From: Clostridia bacterium
GTDB lineage: Bacteria > Bacillota > Clostridia > Christensenellales > CAG-314
DNA length: 64,000 bases
Reading direction: 5' to 3'
NCBI GenBank assembly: GCA_028703495.1
Contig: JAQVMT010000005.1
Location: forward strand, 1 to 64,000
Part shown: one piece after another, positions 1-10,452 of the stretch
Layout: each line of letters starts with the position of its first letter
Position numbering within the stretch: the first letter of the stretch is position 1
The notes under the pieces: model-generated
What the model was told of the DNA's origin: nothing
Databases searched by the model: none
The model's input: the letters and a program-made list of their open reading frames with translations, nothing else
Position numbers and translations under genes: made by a program

Positions 1-2
1 GA

Positions 3-3000
3 CAAACGCTGACGGTTGAGGCTAATTCTACCGTGCGATTGGAGATTGTGATAAGGCTTTCGGAAGCAGACAAAAGCTATTTAGACAAGAATTTTGCCAA
101 CGGAATGTATGTTGAGGGATATGCAAGGCTTAAGTCGCAAAACCCAGACGGAATCGACTTGTCCATTCCTTATTTGGCATTTTACGGAGATTGGGATCAA
201 GCGCCCGTTTTCGACACCGATTATTACGACACTCTGGACGAAAGTGCGATTTATCAGCTGGCTAGAATGTACACCACTGCATTATACGCAGGTCAGTTGG
301 GTCTAACTGTGGGCAATTATCAATACTCAGTAGAAAACGAGGTGAATAAACCCGCATTCGACCGTGACCATGCCGCATTATCCTTGGATACCGCGGGCTT
401 GGGAATGTTGATGTCGACGAATATGTTCTTGTTGCGCAACGTCAAGACGCTATATTTGCAGATGTACGACAGCGTATCGGGCGAGTATTACATAAATGAG
501 AGCTATAACGAGCTATCTAAGAGCTTTTACAATTACAACAATTCCTTGATGCCGATACAGCCGATTTCTATCAGCTTCCGTTACAAGACGGACGAGCACG
601 GCTTTTACAACAATCAAACGATTGTGGTAAAGCTGTCTGCCGAAACCGAATACGGTGGCTATCAGGATAGCGCGTATGAGATACCGATTTTTATCGACGG
701 CACCGCGCCTCAGATGCTGGATTTCGATATAGTATACGAGAACGACAGGGTCTTTGTCGAGACAGATGTTTACGATAATCACTATCTAATGGCTTATTTG
801 CCGTTTGTGTACAATGAGAATGGCGATATGGTTAATTTAGAGAAATACGCTACGCCCGTATACGATTCGGTCAAGAACAGCGTAACCTGCTTGCGCTTCG
901 AGGTAACCGACTATTTGGATTTGATTGCCGAGGGTAATATGGGCGTTATGTTCTCGGATTACGCTCTGAATTCATCGGCTTATGTGTTCTATGAAAAGAT
1001 CGAAGCCGAGAGGGATGACAAAGCCGAGGGAATAGATGCCATAGAGAATCAACCCGACGGCGGTTTGTCTATGAATAATGGAGTTATTTCATTTGACGGT
1101 GCGGATGCAATTTATGCAGACGAAAGCTTCGAGCTTGCGATTAATGCGGGCGGTGAAGTGGTTACAAACGAGAGCGGCGACTTCGTGATCGAGGACGGAA
1201 TACTCAAGGCATATAAGGGAATGGGCGGCATCGTTGAAATACCCGAGGGTGTGACAGAGATTGCCGACGGTGAATTGATTGTAATCAACGGAGTAAGAAA
1301 GAATTCGGGCGTATTCTACAACAATACTTCCGTAGAGGAGGTCGTTCTGCCCTCGACCTTGGTTAGGATAGGAAATTATGCATTTAGCGGAGCTAAATTC
1401 ATGGTAAAGATAACCTTTGGCAAGAAGATAGAATACATAGGTTTGAACGCTTTCTTCGACTGTGATGCACTTCTTGAGGTCGATATGAGCGGTACGGTCG
1501 TATACGAAATGGGCTTTTTAGTATTTGCCGACTGCGATTACTTAAATTCGGTGAAGCTGCCGGATACTTTGGAAAAGCTTTCGACCGGTACGTTCAACGT
1601 ATGCGATTCGCTTGCTTACGTTGATTTATCGAACACCAAGCTTTCCGAATTGCCCTACGGTATGTTTGCGGCTTCGGGTATCCGCGAGGTGGATTTGCCC
1701 GACTGTCTGACGAGGGTGGGAACGGGCGTATTCCAGTCTTGCTTCGGATTTACTAAAATCGATTTTTCTAACACGAGAGTAACATATATCGCAAACGCGG
1801 TGTTCAACAACTGCAGCTCGTTGACGACCGTGGTTTTACCCAAAACCCTTCAGGAGCTCGATGTTGCGGCGTTCGTAAACTGCACGCTTTTGGGAAGCAT
1901 TAATCTTGAGGATACATGCTTGACCACTATCAAGAGAAACGTGTTCAACTACTGTCAAAGCCTTAAAAGCGTGACATTGCCCGACACCTTGATATATTTA
2001 GGCGAGGAGAGTATGGGAACCAACGGCGTGTTTTTGAACTGCACCGGGCTTAGTACTGTGATTTTAGGCAGTAGATTGGCATACATAGGTGAATATGCTT
2101 TCAAGGGTTGTGTATCCTTGGATGCGATGTCCATTCCGTCGACTACTGCATACATAAGAAAGAATGCATTTGCAGGCTCGGGCTTGAGAAATTTCACAAT
2201 TTGGAGTACAACGCCGCCGACCATAGGAGAGGGATTATTTGATGGTGCTAATGAGGCATTGAAGGTTTACGTTCCCGAAGGAAGCGGCAGCGCTTATAAA
2301 AAGGCGTGGAGCGCTTGGGCATCGAAGGTGGTCGAAATGTCCGATTTTTCCATTAAGAACGGAGTTCTTATCGAATACACGGGTTCGGAAGCCGACGTTT
2401 TATTGCCAGTAGGCATACAAAGTATCGGCAGAGGGGCATTCAGTGGAAATAAAGTAGCTACTGTTGTTGCCTACGCTCCGTTGGACGGTGTGGGAGACTC
2501 TGCGTTTGCAAATTGCACCTCGTTGAAGACGGTGGAGTTTCCCGACACCTTGCAGTACATCGGAAAGGATGCATTTGACGGTTGCGCTAATTTGGAAAGC
2601 TTGACCATATTTGCCAAAACACCACCCAAGGCTTACGATATATTCGACAAGACGGAGGGGCTGACGATTTATGTTCCCGACGGATGCAAGAATGCGTATG
2701 TGGAAAGCGAGTATTGGAAGGAATACGCGGACATTATCGTTGAAAGAGGTTTCATCATTGAAAACGGCGTTTTGACAAAATACATAGGAAACGGAGGCGT
2801 TGTGGTTATTCCTGCCGAGGTCACCGAAATCGGCGCAAGCGTATTCCGCGGAAATAACACGATAAAGAAGATTGTTTTCCATGAGGGTGTAAAAGCCATA
2901 CAAAGCTACGCTTTTTACTCATGTTTGGATTTAAAGACCTTGGAGCTTCCGTCGGCGTTGGAGACCATCGGTGCGTATGCATTTTACGGCTGCGACGGGT

Positions 3001-4718
3001 TGGAATATGTTGCATTGCCCGACAGCGTAAAGAGTATCGGAACCCACTGCTTCGCTGCCTGCCACGGTATTGAAAAAGTAGCACTGGGCAGCGGCTTGAC
3101 GGCAATTTCCGACTATGCTTTTTCGACTACGTCCTCTTTGACTTCAATAGAAATACCCTCAAATATTCGCTCGATAGGACTAAGGGCATTTCAAGGCAGC
3201 TCGTTAACCGAATTGAAGCTTCCCAAAACCGTGACGTCTGTCGGAATGTATGCTTTTGCGGGAGCGCACGATTTACGGACGCTGACGATTTACGCCGACA
3301 TTAATGAGATAGGAGCGGTATTTACGGAATTGAAGAATCTGGAAACCGTGAACCTATACGGAAAAATCCAAAGCTGTACGGGAGAGTTTTTGACGGGGAC
3401 CAAGCTCACCGAAATAATTTTCTATAACGATGTCGGGACAATAGGTACAACGCCCACCAACAACGCACAAAGTAATTTGTATAAAACCATTACCGAAAAC
3501 AACTTGCTGACTAGAGTGGAGTTTAGGGGAAATGTGGAAGCGATTATCGGTGTATCCTTTAACTACTGCTATAATTTGGAAGAGGTGGTCTTTAATAAAA
3601 ATGTTGGAAGGATCGGTGACTATGCGTTTAACGGAGCGGAAAAGCTGAAGAATTGGAGTATAAGCGCAAATAACGAGTTTCTGGCAATCGACGAGTACGG
3701 CGTTATGTATAACGCGGATTACACCTTTGTGCATAAGCAACCCTGCGCATTCGACTACGACGGAACGTACATTATGCCCGACACGGTAACCTCGATGGCA
3801 GATGCCTGTTTCGGATATTTTCCGATGTATTTCGGAGATTTTTACAACGACATATACGACTTTTGGACGATTGCAATGATTGACTACAATTTAGAGAAGC
3901 CTTTACTTCGAAAGATTGTGTTCTCGGAGAATTTGACGGATATAACGTCCTATGGCTTGATCGGCTTTGTGAATCTTGAAGAAGTCGAGTTTATTCCTTT
4001 GGAGGATTCGTTGCTTTCGTATTCGTCATTCAGCGGATTACCCTCCCTGCAAAAGGTCGTTTTAGGCGACAATGTGCGATACATAGGGGTGAATGCCTTT
4101 TACGATTGTACTCAATTGAAGGAAATAGAGTTGCCTCGAAAACTCTTGAAAATCTATCAGGAGGCTTTCGCTAATTGTATATCGATAGATAGCGTGCATA
4201 TTCCCGCCGAGGTAGAGTACTTCGGATTCGAAACCGTTTATATGAACTGCAATGTCAAAGAGATTACAGTTGACGAGAACAACAAAGGCTACAAAACCGT
4301 GGATGGCGTTATATTTAACGCCAATAAAACGGTGCTGATTTTCTATCCGCGGGACAAGGCTGATACCGAGTATATCCTTCCGCAGAGCGTTCTTGCCGTC
4401 TATGCATCGGCTTTTGCAAACAACAAGCATATTCAAAAGGTCGTGCTTCCCGAACGCTTAAAGCAAATCGGCAACCGCGCGTTCTATGGCTGCGACGAGT
4501 TGAGGGAAATTGTGTTCAACTCCAAGACCGCGCCTGTCTTGCTAACGGAGAACAGAGGGGCAGGCACAATTTGCTACTCCAACTTCATAACCCACGTTTT
4601 CTTGGTTAACGGTGTGTGGGGAACGGTCTATTCGGTTAAGATGTATTATCCGACGGGAGCCGATGGCTACGACAGCTTTGTGTACAGCGGTATTTTCAGC
4701 GAAAGAATCGCGATATAG
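3..4718 (+). CDS. Cell-surface protein: protease-type Fn3 region fused to BspA-like LRRs (5' partial)
   Basis: The reading frame is open to the window edge, so the true start lies upstream; the GTG at 33 is internal. The first ~300 residues contain PYLAFYGDW and later a DGTAP-type boundary. These resemble the Fn3-like (Fn3_5) domains that follow the catalytic domain in lactocepin/C5a-peptidase subtilisins, so a protease domain probably lies outside the window (inference). From about residue 390 to the end the protein is a long run of BspA/TpLRR-type repeats (LRR_5), with recurring xxIGxxAFxxCxxLxxVxLPxxL units interrupted by short linkers containing GVLTKYIG-like turns. No C-terminal sortase motif or S-layer domain is visible. 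Such proteins are secreted or wall-associated adhesins. The next gene is another LRR protein. LRR assignment is secure; the protease link is probable. Confidence 0.85.
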   Translation, partial: QTLTVEANSTVRLEIVIRLSEADKSYLDKNFANGMYVEGYARLKSQNPDGIDLSIPYLAFYGDWDQAPVFDTDYYDTLDESAIYQLARMYTTALYAGQLGLTVGNYQYSVENEVNKPAFDRDHAALSLDTAGLGMLMSTNMFLLRNVKTLYLQMYDSVSGEYYINESYNELSKSFYNYNNSLMPIQPISISFRYKTDEHGFYNNQTIVVKLSAETEYGGYQDSAYEIPIFIDGTAPQMLDFDIVYENDRVFVETDVYDNHYLMAYLPFVYNENGDMVNLEKYATPVYDSVKNSVTCLRFEVTDYLDLIAEGNMGVMFSDYALNSSAYVFYEKIEAERDDKAEGIDAIENQPDGGLSMNNGVISFDGADAIYADESFELAINAGGEVVTNESGDFVIEDGILKAYKGMGGIVEIPEGVTEIADGELIVINGVRKNSGVFYNNTSVEEVVLPSTLVRIGNYAFSGAKFMVKITFGKKIEYIGLNAFFDCDALLEVDMSGTVVYEMGFLVFADCDYLNSVKLPDTLEKLSTGTFNVCDSLAYVDLSNTKLSELPYGMFAASGIREVDLPDCLTRVGTGVFQSCFGFTKIDFSNTRVTYIANAVFNNCSSLTTVVLPKTLQELDVAAFVNCTLLGSINLEDTCLTTIKRNVFNYCQSLKSVTLPDTLIYLGEESMGTNGVFLNCTGLSTVILGSRLAYIGEYAFKGCVSLDAMSIPSTTAYIRKNAFAGSGLRNFTIWSTTPPTIGEGLFDGANEALKVYVPEGSGSAYKKAWSAWASKVVEMSDFSIKNGVLIEYTGSEADVLLPVGIQSIGRGAFSGNKVATVVAYAPLDGVGDSAFANCTSLKTVEFPDTLQYIGKDAFDGCANLESLTIFAKTPPKAYDIFDKTEGLTIYVPDGCKNAYVESEYWKEYADIIVERGFIIENGVLTKYIGNGGVVVIPAEVTEIGASVFRGNNTIKKIVFHEGVKAIQSYAFYSCLDLKTLELPSALETIGAYAFYGCDGLEYVALPDSVKSIGTHCFAACHGIEKVALGSGLTAISDYAFSTTSSLTSIEIPSNIRSIGLRAFQGSSLTELKLPKTVTSVGMYAFAGAHDLRTLTIYADINEIGAVFTELKNLETVNLYGKIQSCTGEFLTGTKLTEIIFYNDVGTIGTTPTNNAQSNLYKTITENNLLTRVEFRGNVEAIIGVSFNYCYNLEEVVFNKNVGRIGDYAFNGAEKLKNWSISANNEFLAIDEYGVMYNADYTFVHKQPCAFDYDGTYIMPDTVTSMADACFGYFPMYFGDFYNDIYDFWTIAMIDYNLEKPLLRKIVFSENLTDITSYGLIGFVNLEEVEFIPLEDSLLSYSSFSGLPSLQKVVLGDNVRYIGVNAFYDCTQLKEIELPRKLLKIYQEAFANCISIDSVHIPAEVEYFGFETVYMNCNVKEITVDENNKGYKTVDGVIFNANKTVLIFYPRDKADTEYILPQSVLAVYASAFANNKHIQKVVLPERLKQIGNRAFYGCDELREIVFNSKTAPVLLTENRGAGTICYSNFITHVFLVNGVWGTVYSVKMYYPTGADGYDSFVYSGIFSERIAI

Positions 4719-5034
4719 CCGCTTGGTGCGTTTATCAACCGCATTTTGCTTTACGGGCGAGCAAATCCGATTGTCGTTGGCTTAGCTTGTTAACAATTAC
4801 GGTAGGACAAGAAGATACAAAAACAGGCCAACCCAAGCCGAATGCAAAGGTGCATAGCCGATTAGTATAAAGGGGAGCGCACCCAAGACCTTGCTCTTCG
4901 ATCGATTTACCCTAGCTTCAGACGCAAAGGGCGAATAACAAACAGACTTATTGCCGTGTTACTTCGATATGCGTATTTTCCGAATCGTCATAATGCGGTC
5001 AAGTAAATAAAAATGATAAAATGGAGGAAAAAAC
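4719..5034. other. Intergenic gap between two LRR surface genes
   Basis: 316 bp without a credible gene. The only clear signal is the GGAGG at about 5022-5026 that serves the ATG at 5035. I see no convincing terminator, promoter or repeat. Confidence 0.5.
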
Positions 5035-8000
5035 ATGAAGAAAACAAGACTACTAGTATTGATTGTGCTGGTTTTAAGTGCGATTGCGCTTTTGACTGCA
5101 TGCACGGATCGTGATTCGGTGAAAGTGACGTTGGTGTACGGTATGGATTTGCCGAATCAGACGATTGTGGTTGTTGCGGGCGGCAAGATTACCGAGCCGG
5201 AAATTCCCGAGGTGGACGGCTATACGTTTGTACGCTGGGAGCTGGACAATTCGCAGTGGGACGTGGGCAACCGTGTATACGATAGTATTACGTTGTATGC
5301 GGTATGGCAAATCAACTCCTACACGGTGACCTTCTATGTGGAAGACGAATTGGTTTACCAAGCCTCGGTAGAGTATCAAAAGGGAGTAACACCTCCCCAA
5401 GTGAAGGCTAAGGAATACTACACGTTCGCGGGTTGGTACTGCGACGGTGTTGCGGTAGATGACTTCGATTCGATAACAAACGATATGACCTTTGTTGCCA
5501 CGTTTGAATTCGATGCCGCTACTATGCAGGAGGCATACGCAAAAAAGCTTGATGACGAGGTTGCCACACTAAGGGGCAACGGCTACTATTTCTCATACAG
5601 TCAGGCAAATTGGACGGCAATCGAGGAATACGCAATAACTGCCAAAGCCGATTTAAGTGAAGCTTCGACATACGAAGCAGTTGTCTCGGTGTTTGATAGG
5701 GCAGTCATAGCATTACGTGACGTTCCCACGTTGTTGGAAACATTAAGAGACGGGTTCGACGCATACAGGGCGGCGGATTACTTCGAAGAGGACTATGCGA
5801 CAATCGAAGGGATTTTCGCGGCTGCAGTGGCACAAATCAATGCGTATACCGAAGGCGCGCCCTCTCCCGAAAAGATTATGAACGATGCTTTGGAGAGTAT
5901 GGCAAAAGTCCCCAACAAGGCATTGGACATTGCGGCAGCTGAAACTCTTAAGCCGCAAAAGGTAAGTGAGCTTACCGATTATGCAGCAGGCTTAGGCGAA
6001 GAAAACTATACGTTAATTAACTGGGCAAAAATTCAAGTATATCTGGAGCAGGGAATCGATAGCATTAATGCCGCTGTCGGAACGAGAGCGGTTTTGGCTG
6101 CATTCAACGCTGCAAAGGCAAATATGGACGAAGTTGAGATAACTCTTTCCGATTTTGCAAGCGGTACGGGAATCGAAGTAGATCCTTACATAATCAAGAC
6201 ATTACATCATTTGCAAAGCTTTGTGAGCTATTGCAATGCCAAGAACGAGCTTTATACGGCTGCCTACTACAAAATGGAGGCAGATATCGATTGGGCAAAT
6301 GCAGAGTGGGTACCCGTATGTAACGAGAAAGGAAACGAGTTTACGGGGTACTTCGACGGCAACAACCACACTGTTTCCAACATAAGAATTACGGCAGCCG
6401 GTTATGCATATGCGGGATTTATCGGTTGTAACAAGGGAACGGTGACCGGACTTGCGCTTTATAACGTCGTAATCAATATGGAAACGACCGTAAACATTCA
6501 AATGGGAACGGTTGTGGGAAGAAATGAAGGTTTGGTCGAGAAGTGTTCTGCGGAAGGCTCAATCGATGTCAAGCTGGGCAACGACACGACCAAGACCTCC
6601 AATTACATAGGCGGACTTGTTGGATACAGTGAAAACAAAACTGTTGTGACCAACTGCTATGCGAATATGGCGACCACGATAACGTGTAACAACGGAAACA
6701 TCATTGCAGGCGGCTTAGTCGGCTATATGAATTACAGCACGATAAGCTTCAGCTACGCAAACGGTACGACCTCGGTTACGTCCGTCACGAGCGCGGCGAG
6801 AGTAGATGCCTTCGTCGGAGGTATGGCAGGCGTGATTTTTGAGGGCAAAATCCTTAATTCTTTCGTTACTGTTGCTGTTAGCGCAAATTGCAAGGCAGGC
6901 GCGATGGTCGGAAACGATACGGGCTTGACACCTATGAGCGTTGGCGATTATACTAACTCTTATTACGCTACCGATGTTACCGTTCAAGGCGGCTCCTATA
7001 CTACGGGCAAGGGAACGGGAGTATTAAAGGCGACATTACTCACCGAGGATTTCATTTTTGATACAATTAAGTTCGATGCCGAGATTTGGAGCTGCAGTGA
7101 CGAATACCCTGTGTTTGCTTGGCAAACGGTGGGCACAAAATACAATGTCACTTACATTGTTGACGGAGCAGTATGGAAGGTTTTGAAGGTTGCCGAGAAC
7201 AAGACGGCAAGGAACCTTATCGGTCCCGATAAGGACGGATATATCTTCTCGATGTGGACATTCGAGGGCGGAGAGTATAATTTCTCTACACCTATTACAA
7301 GGGATATCGAATTGACCGCGGTATATATCGAAAGGACGGAATTCTATATTACATATACCGTCGAGGGAACCGAATACCTAAAAGCCACCGTTGCCAAGGG
7401 TGATAAAGCGGTTAAACCTGCCGATCCCACAAAGGAAAACTACATATTCCAAGGTTGGTACGATGGTGATAAATTGTTTGACTTCGAAACGGCTATTTAC
7501 ACCGACTATACATTGACTGCATCGTTTATCATCGACCCAGAGAAGGAGTTTATTGTTGAAAACGGCGTATTGACTAAATACCTCGGAGCAGGCGGCGACA
7601 TAGTTATACCCGCAGGTGTAAAGTCGATTGCCACCGCTACAATGCTTGCAAACGGCGTGTTTGCAAATAATTCATTAATAACCGGCGTTACCTTCCCCGA
7701 AGGCTTTGAAAAGGTAGGCAAATTCGCATTTTGCAATTGCACGAACTTAAAGACCTTGAATGGTTTGGGAGCGGATGTTGTGTTTGAGGATTATACGTTT
7801 AACAACACGGGATTGACTTCGTTTACCTTCCCCGCGAATATGACAAACACGGGTGCGAGTACGTTTAACGGCTGTAAGTTTTTAGCATCGGTCGTATTTA
7901 ACGAAAAACTGACTACTATTGGCGCAAACTGCTTCAACGGTTGCGTTCTGCTTACGGAAATCAGTCTTCCCGCATCTGTAACGAGCTTGGGCAACAACTG

Positions 8001-8988
8001 CTTCAATGGAACGGGTATTACTGCGCTTACGTTACCTGCCACGGTAACAACGTTAGGTACAAATCTTTTCTACAATTGTAAGAGTCTGACTACCGCCGAC
8101 ATTTCCGCGTTGACTATCGCTACGCTTCCCAACGGAATGTTCGGAAATTGTTCCGCGCTTACTTCGGTTAAGTTCAACGCAGAAGCCGTTACCGCAATAG
8201 GAACGACGTTCTTTGTAAATTGTACCGAGTTGGAAAGTGTTTCACTTCCTGCCAAAATTACTGCATTATCGTCATCGCTGTTCTCGGGTTGCAGTGCATT
8301 GAAGTCGGTAACAATTCCCTCGGGAGTTGTCTCGATTGCTTCGGGCGCATTCAGCAACTGTAAGGCGTTGACCGCGTTGGAACTTCCCTTGGGGCTTCAA
8401 ACCATTGCAAACGGAGCGTTGCAGGGTTGCACGTCCATTACGGCGTATAGTGTTGCTGAAGGTAACAAATATTTCAAGGCAGTAGAAGGGGTGCTTTACA
8501 ACTTCGATGCGACTACTCTTGTTGCGTATCCCACTGCAAAAGAAGCAACTACATACACTTTATTGACTACGGTTACAACAATCGGACAATATGCCTTCCA
8601 TAACTCCACACTTACCGAAGTGATACTGCCTGAAGGCTTGTCAATTATCGATATGTACGCATTCAGAGCGGCTGCAAAGCTGACCTCGATTGTGATACCC
8701 GCATCGGTTACAAGAATCAACGCGGGTGCGTTCTACGACGCTACTACGCTTGCAACAATCAAATTGTACGGCGAAACTCCTCCTGTGATTACGTCGAACA
8801 CGTTCTACAACACGCCTGCTTCCAAGAGGATATTGGTAAAGAAAGGCTTTGGCGATACGTACAAAGCGGCAAACATCTGGTCAAGCTACGCGAATCTCAT
8901 CGAGGAATTTGACGACGAAGGTAATGACAAGTTTGATTTCGGGTATGCAGTACAACAAGCAATTATCTGTAAACAAGTTTTTTGTTGA
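5035..8988 (+). CDS. Giant lipoprotein with InlB-type repeats, GLUG region and BspA-like LRRs
   Basis: 1317-residue predicted surface lipoprotein. The signal peptide ends in LLTAC, giving lipidated Cys23. In order: two Listeria-Bacteroides (InlB_B/Flg_new) beta-grasp repeats at about 30-165, with the FAGWY hallmark; an alpha-helical spacer at about 165-380 resembling FIVAR-type regions; a beta-helical region at about 410-600 with GLUG-like GGLVGY turns; two more InlB-type repeats at about 700-840 (FQGWY); then BspA-type LRRs from about 845 to 1285. The tail ends in a short Cys-containing stretch (IICKQVFC) that is not LRR. GGAGG lies just upstream of the ATG. A terminator follows at 9006. Likely a membrane-tethered adhesin or glycan/host-binding protein; the ligand is unknown. 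Confidence 0.9.
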   Translation: MKKTRLLVLIVLVLSAIALLTACTDRDSVKVTLVYGMDLPNQTIVVVAGGKITEPEIPEVDGYTFVRWELDNSQWDVGNRVYDSITLYAVWQINSYTVTFYVEDELVYQASVEYQKGVTPPQVKAKEYYTFAGWYCDGVAVDDFDSITNDMTFVATFEFDAATMQEAYAKKLDDEVATLRGNGYYFSYSQANWTAIEEYAITAKADLSEASTYEAVVSVFDRAVIALRDVPTLLETLRDGFDAYRAADYFEEDYATIEGIFAAAVAQINAYTEGAPSPEKIMNDALESMAKVPNKALDIAAAETLKPQKVSELTDYAAGLGEENYTLINWAKIQVYLEQGIDSINAAVGTRAVLAAFNAAKANMDEVEITLSDFASGTGIEVDPYIIKTLHHLQSFVSYCNAKNELYTAAYYKMEADIDWANAEWVPVCNEKGNEFTGYFDGNNHTVSNIRITAAGYAYAGFIGCNKGTVTGLALYNVVINMETTVNIQMGTVVGRNEGLVEKCSAEGSIDVKLGNDTTKTSNYIGGLVGYSENKTVVTNCYANMATTITCNNGNIIAGGLVGYMNYSTISFSYANGTTSVTSVTSAARVDAFVGGMAGVIFEGKILNSFVTVAVSANCKAGAMVGNDTGLTPMSVGDYTNSYYATDVTVQGGSYTTGKGTGVLKATLLTEDFIFDTIKFDAEIWSCSDEYPVFAWQTVGTKYNVTYIVDGAVWKVLKVAENKTARNLIGPDKDGYIFSMWTFEGGEYNFSTPITRDIELTAVYIERTEFYITYTVEGTEYLKATVAKGDKAVKPADPTKENYIFQGWYDGDKLFDFETAIYTDYTLTASFIIDPEKEFIVENGVLTKYLGAGGDIVIPAGVKSIATATMLANGVFANNSLITGVTFPEGFEKVGKFAFCNCTNLKTLNGLGADVVFEDYTFNNTGLTSFTFPANMTNTGASTFNGCKFLASVVFNEKLTTIGANCFNGCVLLTEISLPASVTSLGNNCFNGTGITALTLPATVTTLGTNLFYNCKSLTTADISALTIATLPNGMFGNCSALTSVKFNAEAVTAIGTTFFVNCTELESVSLPAKITALSSSLFSGCSALKSVTIPSGVVSIASGAFSNCKALTALELPLGLQTIANGALQGCTSITAYSVAEGNKYFKAVEGVLYNFDATTLVAYPTAKEATTYTLLTTVTTIGQYAFHNSTLTEVILPEGLSIIDMYAFRAAAKLTSIVIPASVTRINAGAFYDATTLATIKLYGETPPVITSNTFYNTPASKRILVKKGFGDTYKAANIWSSYANLIEEFDDEGNDKFDFGYAVQQAIICKQVFC

Positions 8989-9005
8989 CATTATCTCTTT
9001 TTTGG

Positions 9006-9033
9006 AGGGCGGTGCTTCGGCATCGCCCTTTTT
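9006..9033 (+). terminator. Rho-independent terminator of the 5035-8988 gene
   Basis: A 10-bp stem (9006-9015 with 9020-9029, one G-U pair) closed by a TTCG tetraloop and followed by a run of T. It starts 17 bp after the stop codon. Confidence 0.9.
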
Positions 9034-9236
9034 CATGGCGATTGCTATAACTAATATCCATCTAATTGGCATAGCAAGCTTAATTAGCTAGGCTTCTGTC
9101 TATTTTTAAGATTAAGCGTTCATTAAGCACGACTTTGTTTATAAAGGCAACCGAGTAGGCTTTATTTTTACCTTTCTATGCGTTTCATTGTAAAATGGCG
9201 CAAGTGGCTTTACTTTCGTGTCTTGCTTTCCCTGTT

Positions 9237-9290
9237 CAGCTTTTTGGGTGCATATCAATTCCACTGTAGACATACTTTGGCTATTAACTT
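9237..9290. repeat. Dispersed intergenic repeat, copy A
   Basis: Begins CAGCTTTTTGGGTGCATATC and is about 80% identical over ~53 bp to 14923-14975, in another intergenic gap. It lies within the 9034-9335 spacer, which otherwise shows no gene. Confidence 0.55.
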
Positions 9291-9335
9291 TTCGTGAAAT
9301 AGTACGGATAGGGATTAGTTATTTGCTACATTGGC

Positions 9336-9364
9336 TTGACATAAACCGCCGATTCGTATAAAAT
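9336..9364 (+). promoter_or_regulatory. Sigma-A type promoter
   Basis: TTGACA at 9336-9341 and TAAAAT at 9359-9364, spacing 17. It would transcribe the 41-bp repeat array and then the hydrolase gene at 9787, giving a leader of about 415 nt. Confidence 0.75.
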
Positions 9365-9376
9365 AATTCGATAGAC

Positions 9377-9575
9377 TTCGTATTTATCGGAAGGAGCATG
9401 AGATAAAGATATTGTTTGCTGTTCTGATAAGAAAGAGAAAATGCCATAGACCGTTTGCAGTATCCGATAAGCGAAATAATTAAGATTTTGATCGTTTGCG
9501 GTATTTGATAGGCAAAGGAAATAAGTCATAGACCGTATGCACTATCGGAAGAAGCATTAGAAAAGCCTAATTACC
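9377..9575 (+). repeat. Degenerate ~41-bp tandem array (about 5 units)
   Basis: Units begin GTTTGC or GTATGC at 9414, 9453, 9494 and 9535 (steps 39, 41, 41). Three units end in TAGACC or TTGATC. A more diverged unit precedes them from 9377 and shares ATCGGAAGRAGCAT with the last. The array lies between the promoter at 9336 and the hydrolase gene. No unique spacers separate the units. Confidence 0.7.
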
Positions 9576-9786
9576 GAACACGATATAAAAAACGCAAGGG
9601 ATACTCACTGTTGTGCAAGGCATAAAGAAAACATAGCTTCTTTGCTCGTAGAAGCAAAATCAGACAATAGCAGGGAAAATTGCATTATATGACTTATTGT
9701 TATTGTCGCTTGTTGTACGAAAGGGTAAAGCTGCTTGATATACTTGTGAGAATCGACTATATGCTTTGATTGGTATGGAGGATTTT

Positions 9787-10452
9787 ATGGAAACCGTAAA
9801 GATCGGAACAAGAGGAACTATGTTGCACTTTGTTACAGGGGAGAGCTGGAATCTCAACTGCTATTTAATCGAGGGCAAGAGGTTTTTGTATATTGTCGAC
9901 ACAGGCAGAGGCGCAGGCGATGCAATACAAATCAAGGAGTACGTCGAAAAGCACTTCGAGGGAAAAAGTTTGATAGTAATCAACACGCATTGGCACTTCG
10001 ATCACGTTTGGGGCAACTCCGTATTCGCTGATTGCCCGATTATTGCGCAGAGAGAGTGTTACAAGATGTACTGCGACAACTTCGACCGATTGACCGAGGA
10101 ATACGCCAAAAAGCATAAGGAGATTATCGAATACTGCCCGCCGACGTTCTTGGTAGAAGAAACATTGTATATCGAAGACGACGGCTTGATTCTTTTTCAT
10201 ACCTCGGGGCATACTCCCGACGGCTTGGCGATACTGGACAAAGATGACAGAGTACTTTACATCGGCGACAACATCGGAGATACGGCAGAAGAACCGGTGC
10301 CGTACTTGGAGCAGAGCAAGGCGACATATAAAACCTCGTTGGAGTATATCAAAACCTTAGACTTTGATTTACTTGCATCGGGGCACAACGAAATTCAAAC
10401 CAAAGCTTTTATCGACAAGATTCTGCTGCTAATCAGCTCGCAAATTCAATAA
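9787..10452 (+). CDS. Metallo-beta-lactamase-fold hydrolase
   Basis: 221-residue MBL-fold enzyme. The metal-binding HWHFDH motif (HxHxDH, residues about 68-73) follows a typical VDTG strand near residue 38; further ligands are the HTSGHTPDG His and the YIGDNIGD Asp. The family hydrolyses esters, thioesters or phosphoesters with two metal ions. The short single-domain form does not reveal the substrate; glyoxalase II-like or quorum-lactonase-like are alternatives. The ATG at 9787 is chosen because GGAGG at 9777-9781 precedes it at ideal spacing; the upstream TTG at 9766 has no such site. No signal peptide, so cytoplasmic. Confidence 0.9.
   Translation: METVKIGTRGTMLHFVTGESWNLNCYLIEGKRFLYIVDTGRGAGDAIQIKEYVEKHFEGKSLIVINTHWHFDHVWGNSVFADCPIIAQRECYKMYCDNFDRLTEEYAKKHKEIIEYCPPTFLVEETLYIEDDGLILFHTSGHTPDGLAILDKDDRVLYIGDNIGDTAEEPVPYLEQSKATYKTSLEYIKTLDFDLLASGHNEIQTKAFIDKILLLISSQIQ

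Noticed and set aside
8849..9091. 80-codon frame overlapping the end of the giant lipoprotein gene
   Set aside because: Out-of-frame shadow that crosses the terminator at 9006.
9377..9575. 41-bp array as a CRISPR
   Set aside because: Units are contiguous with no constant repeat/unique spacer alternation, repeats are degenerate, and no cas genes are nearby. The same holds for the arrays at 41398, 42865 and 63099.
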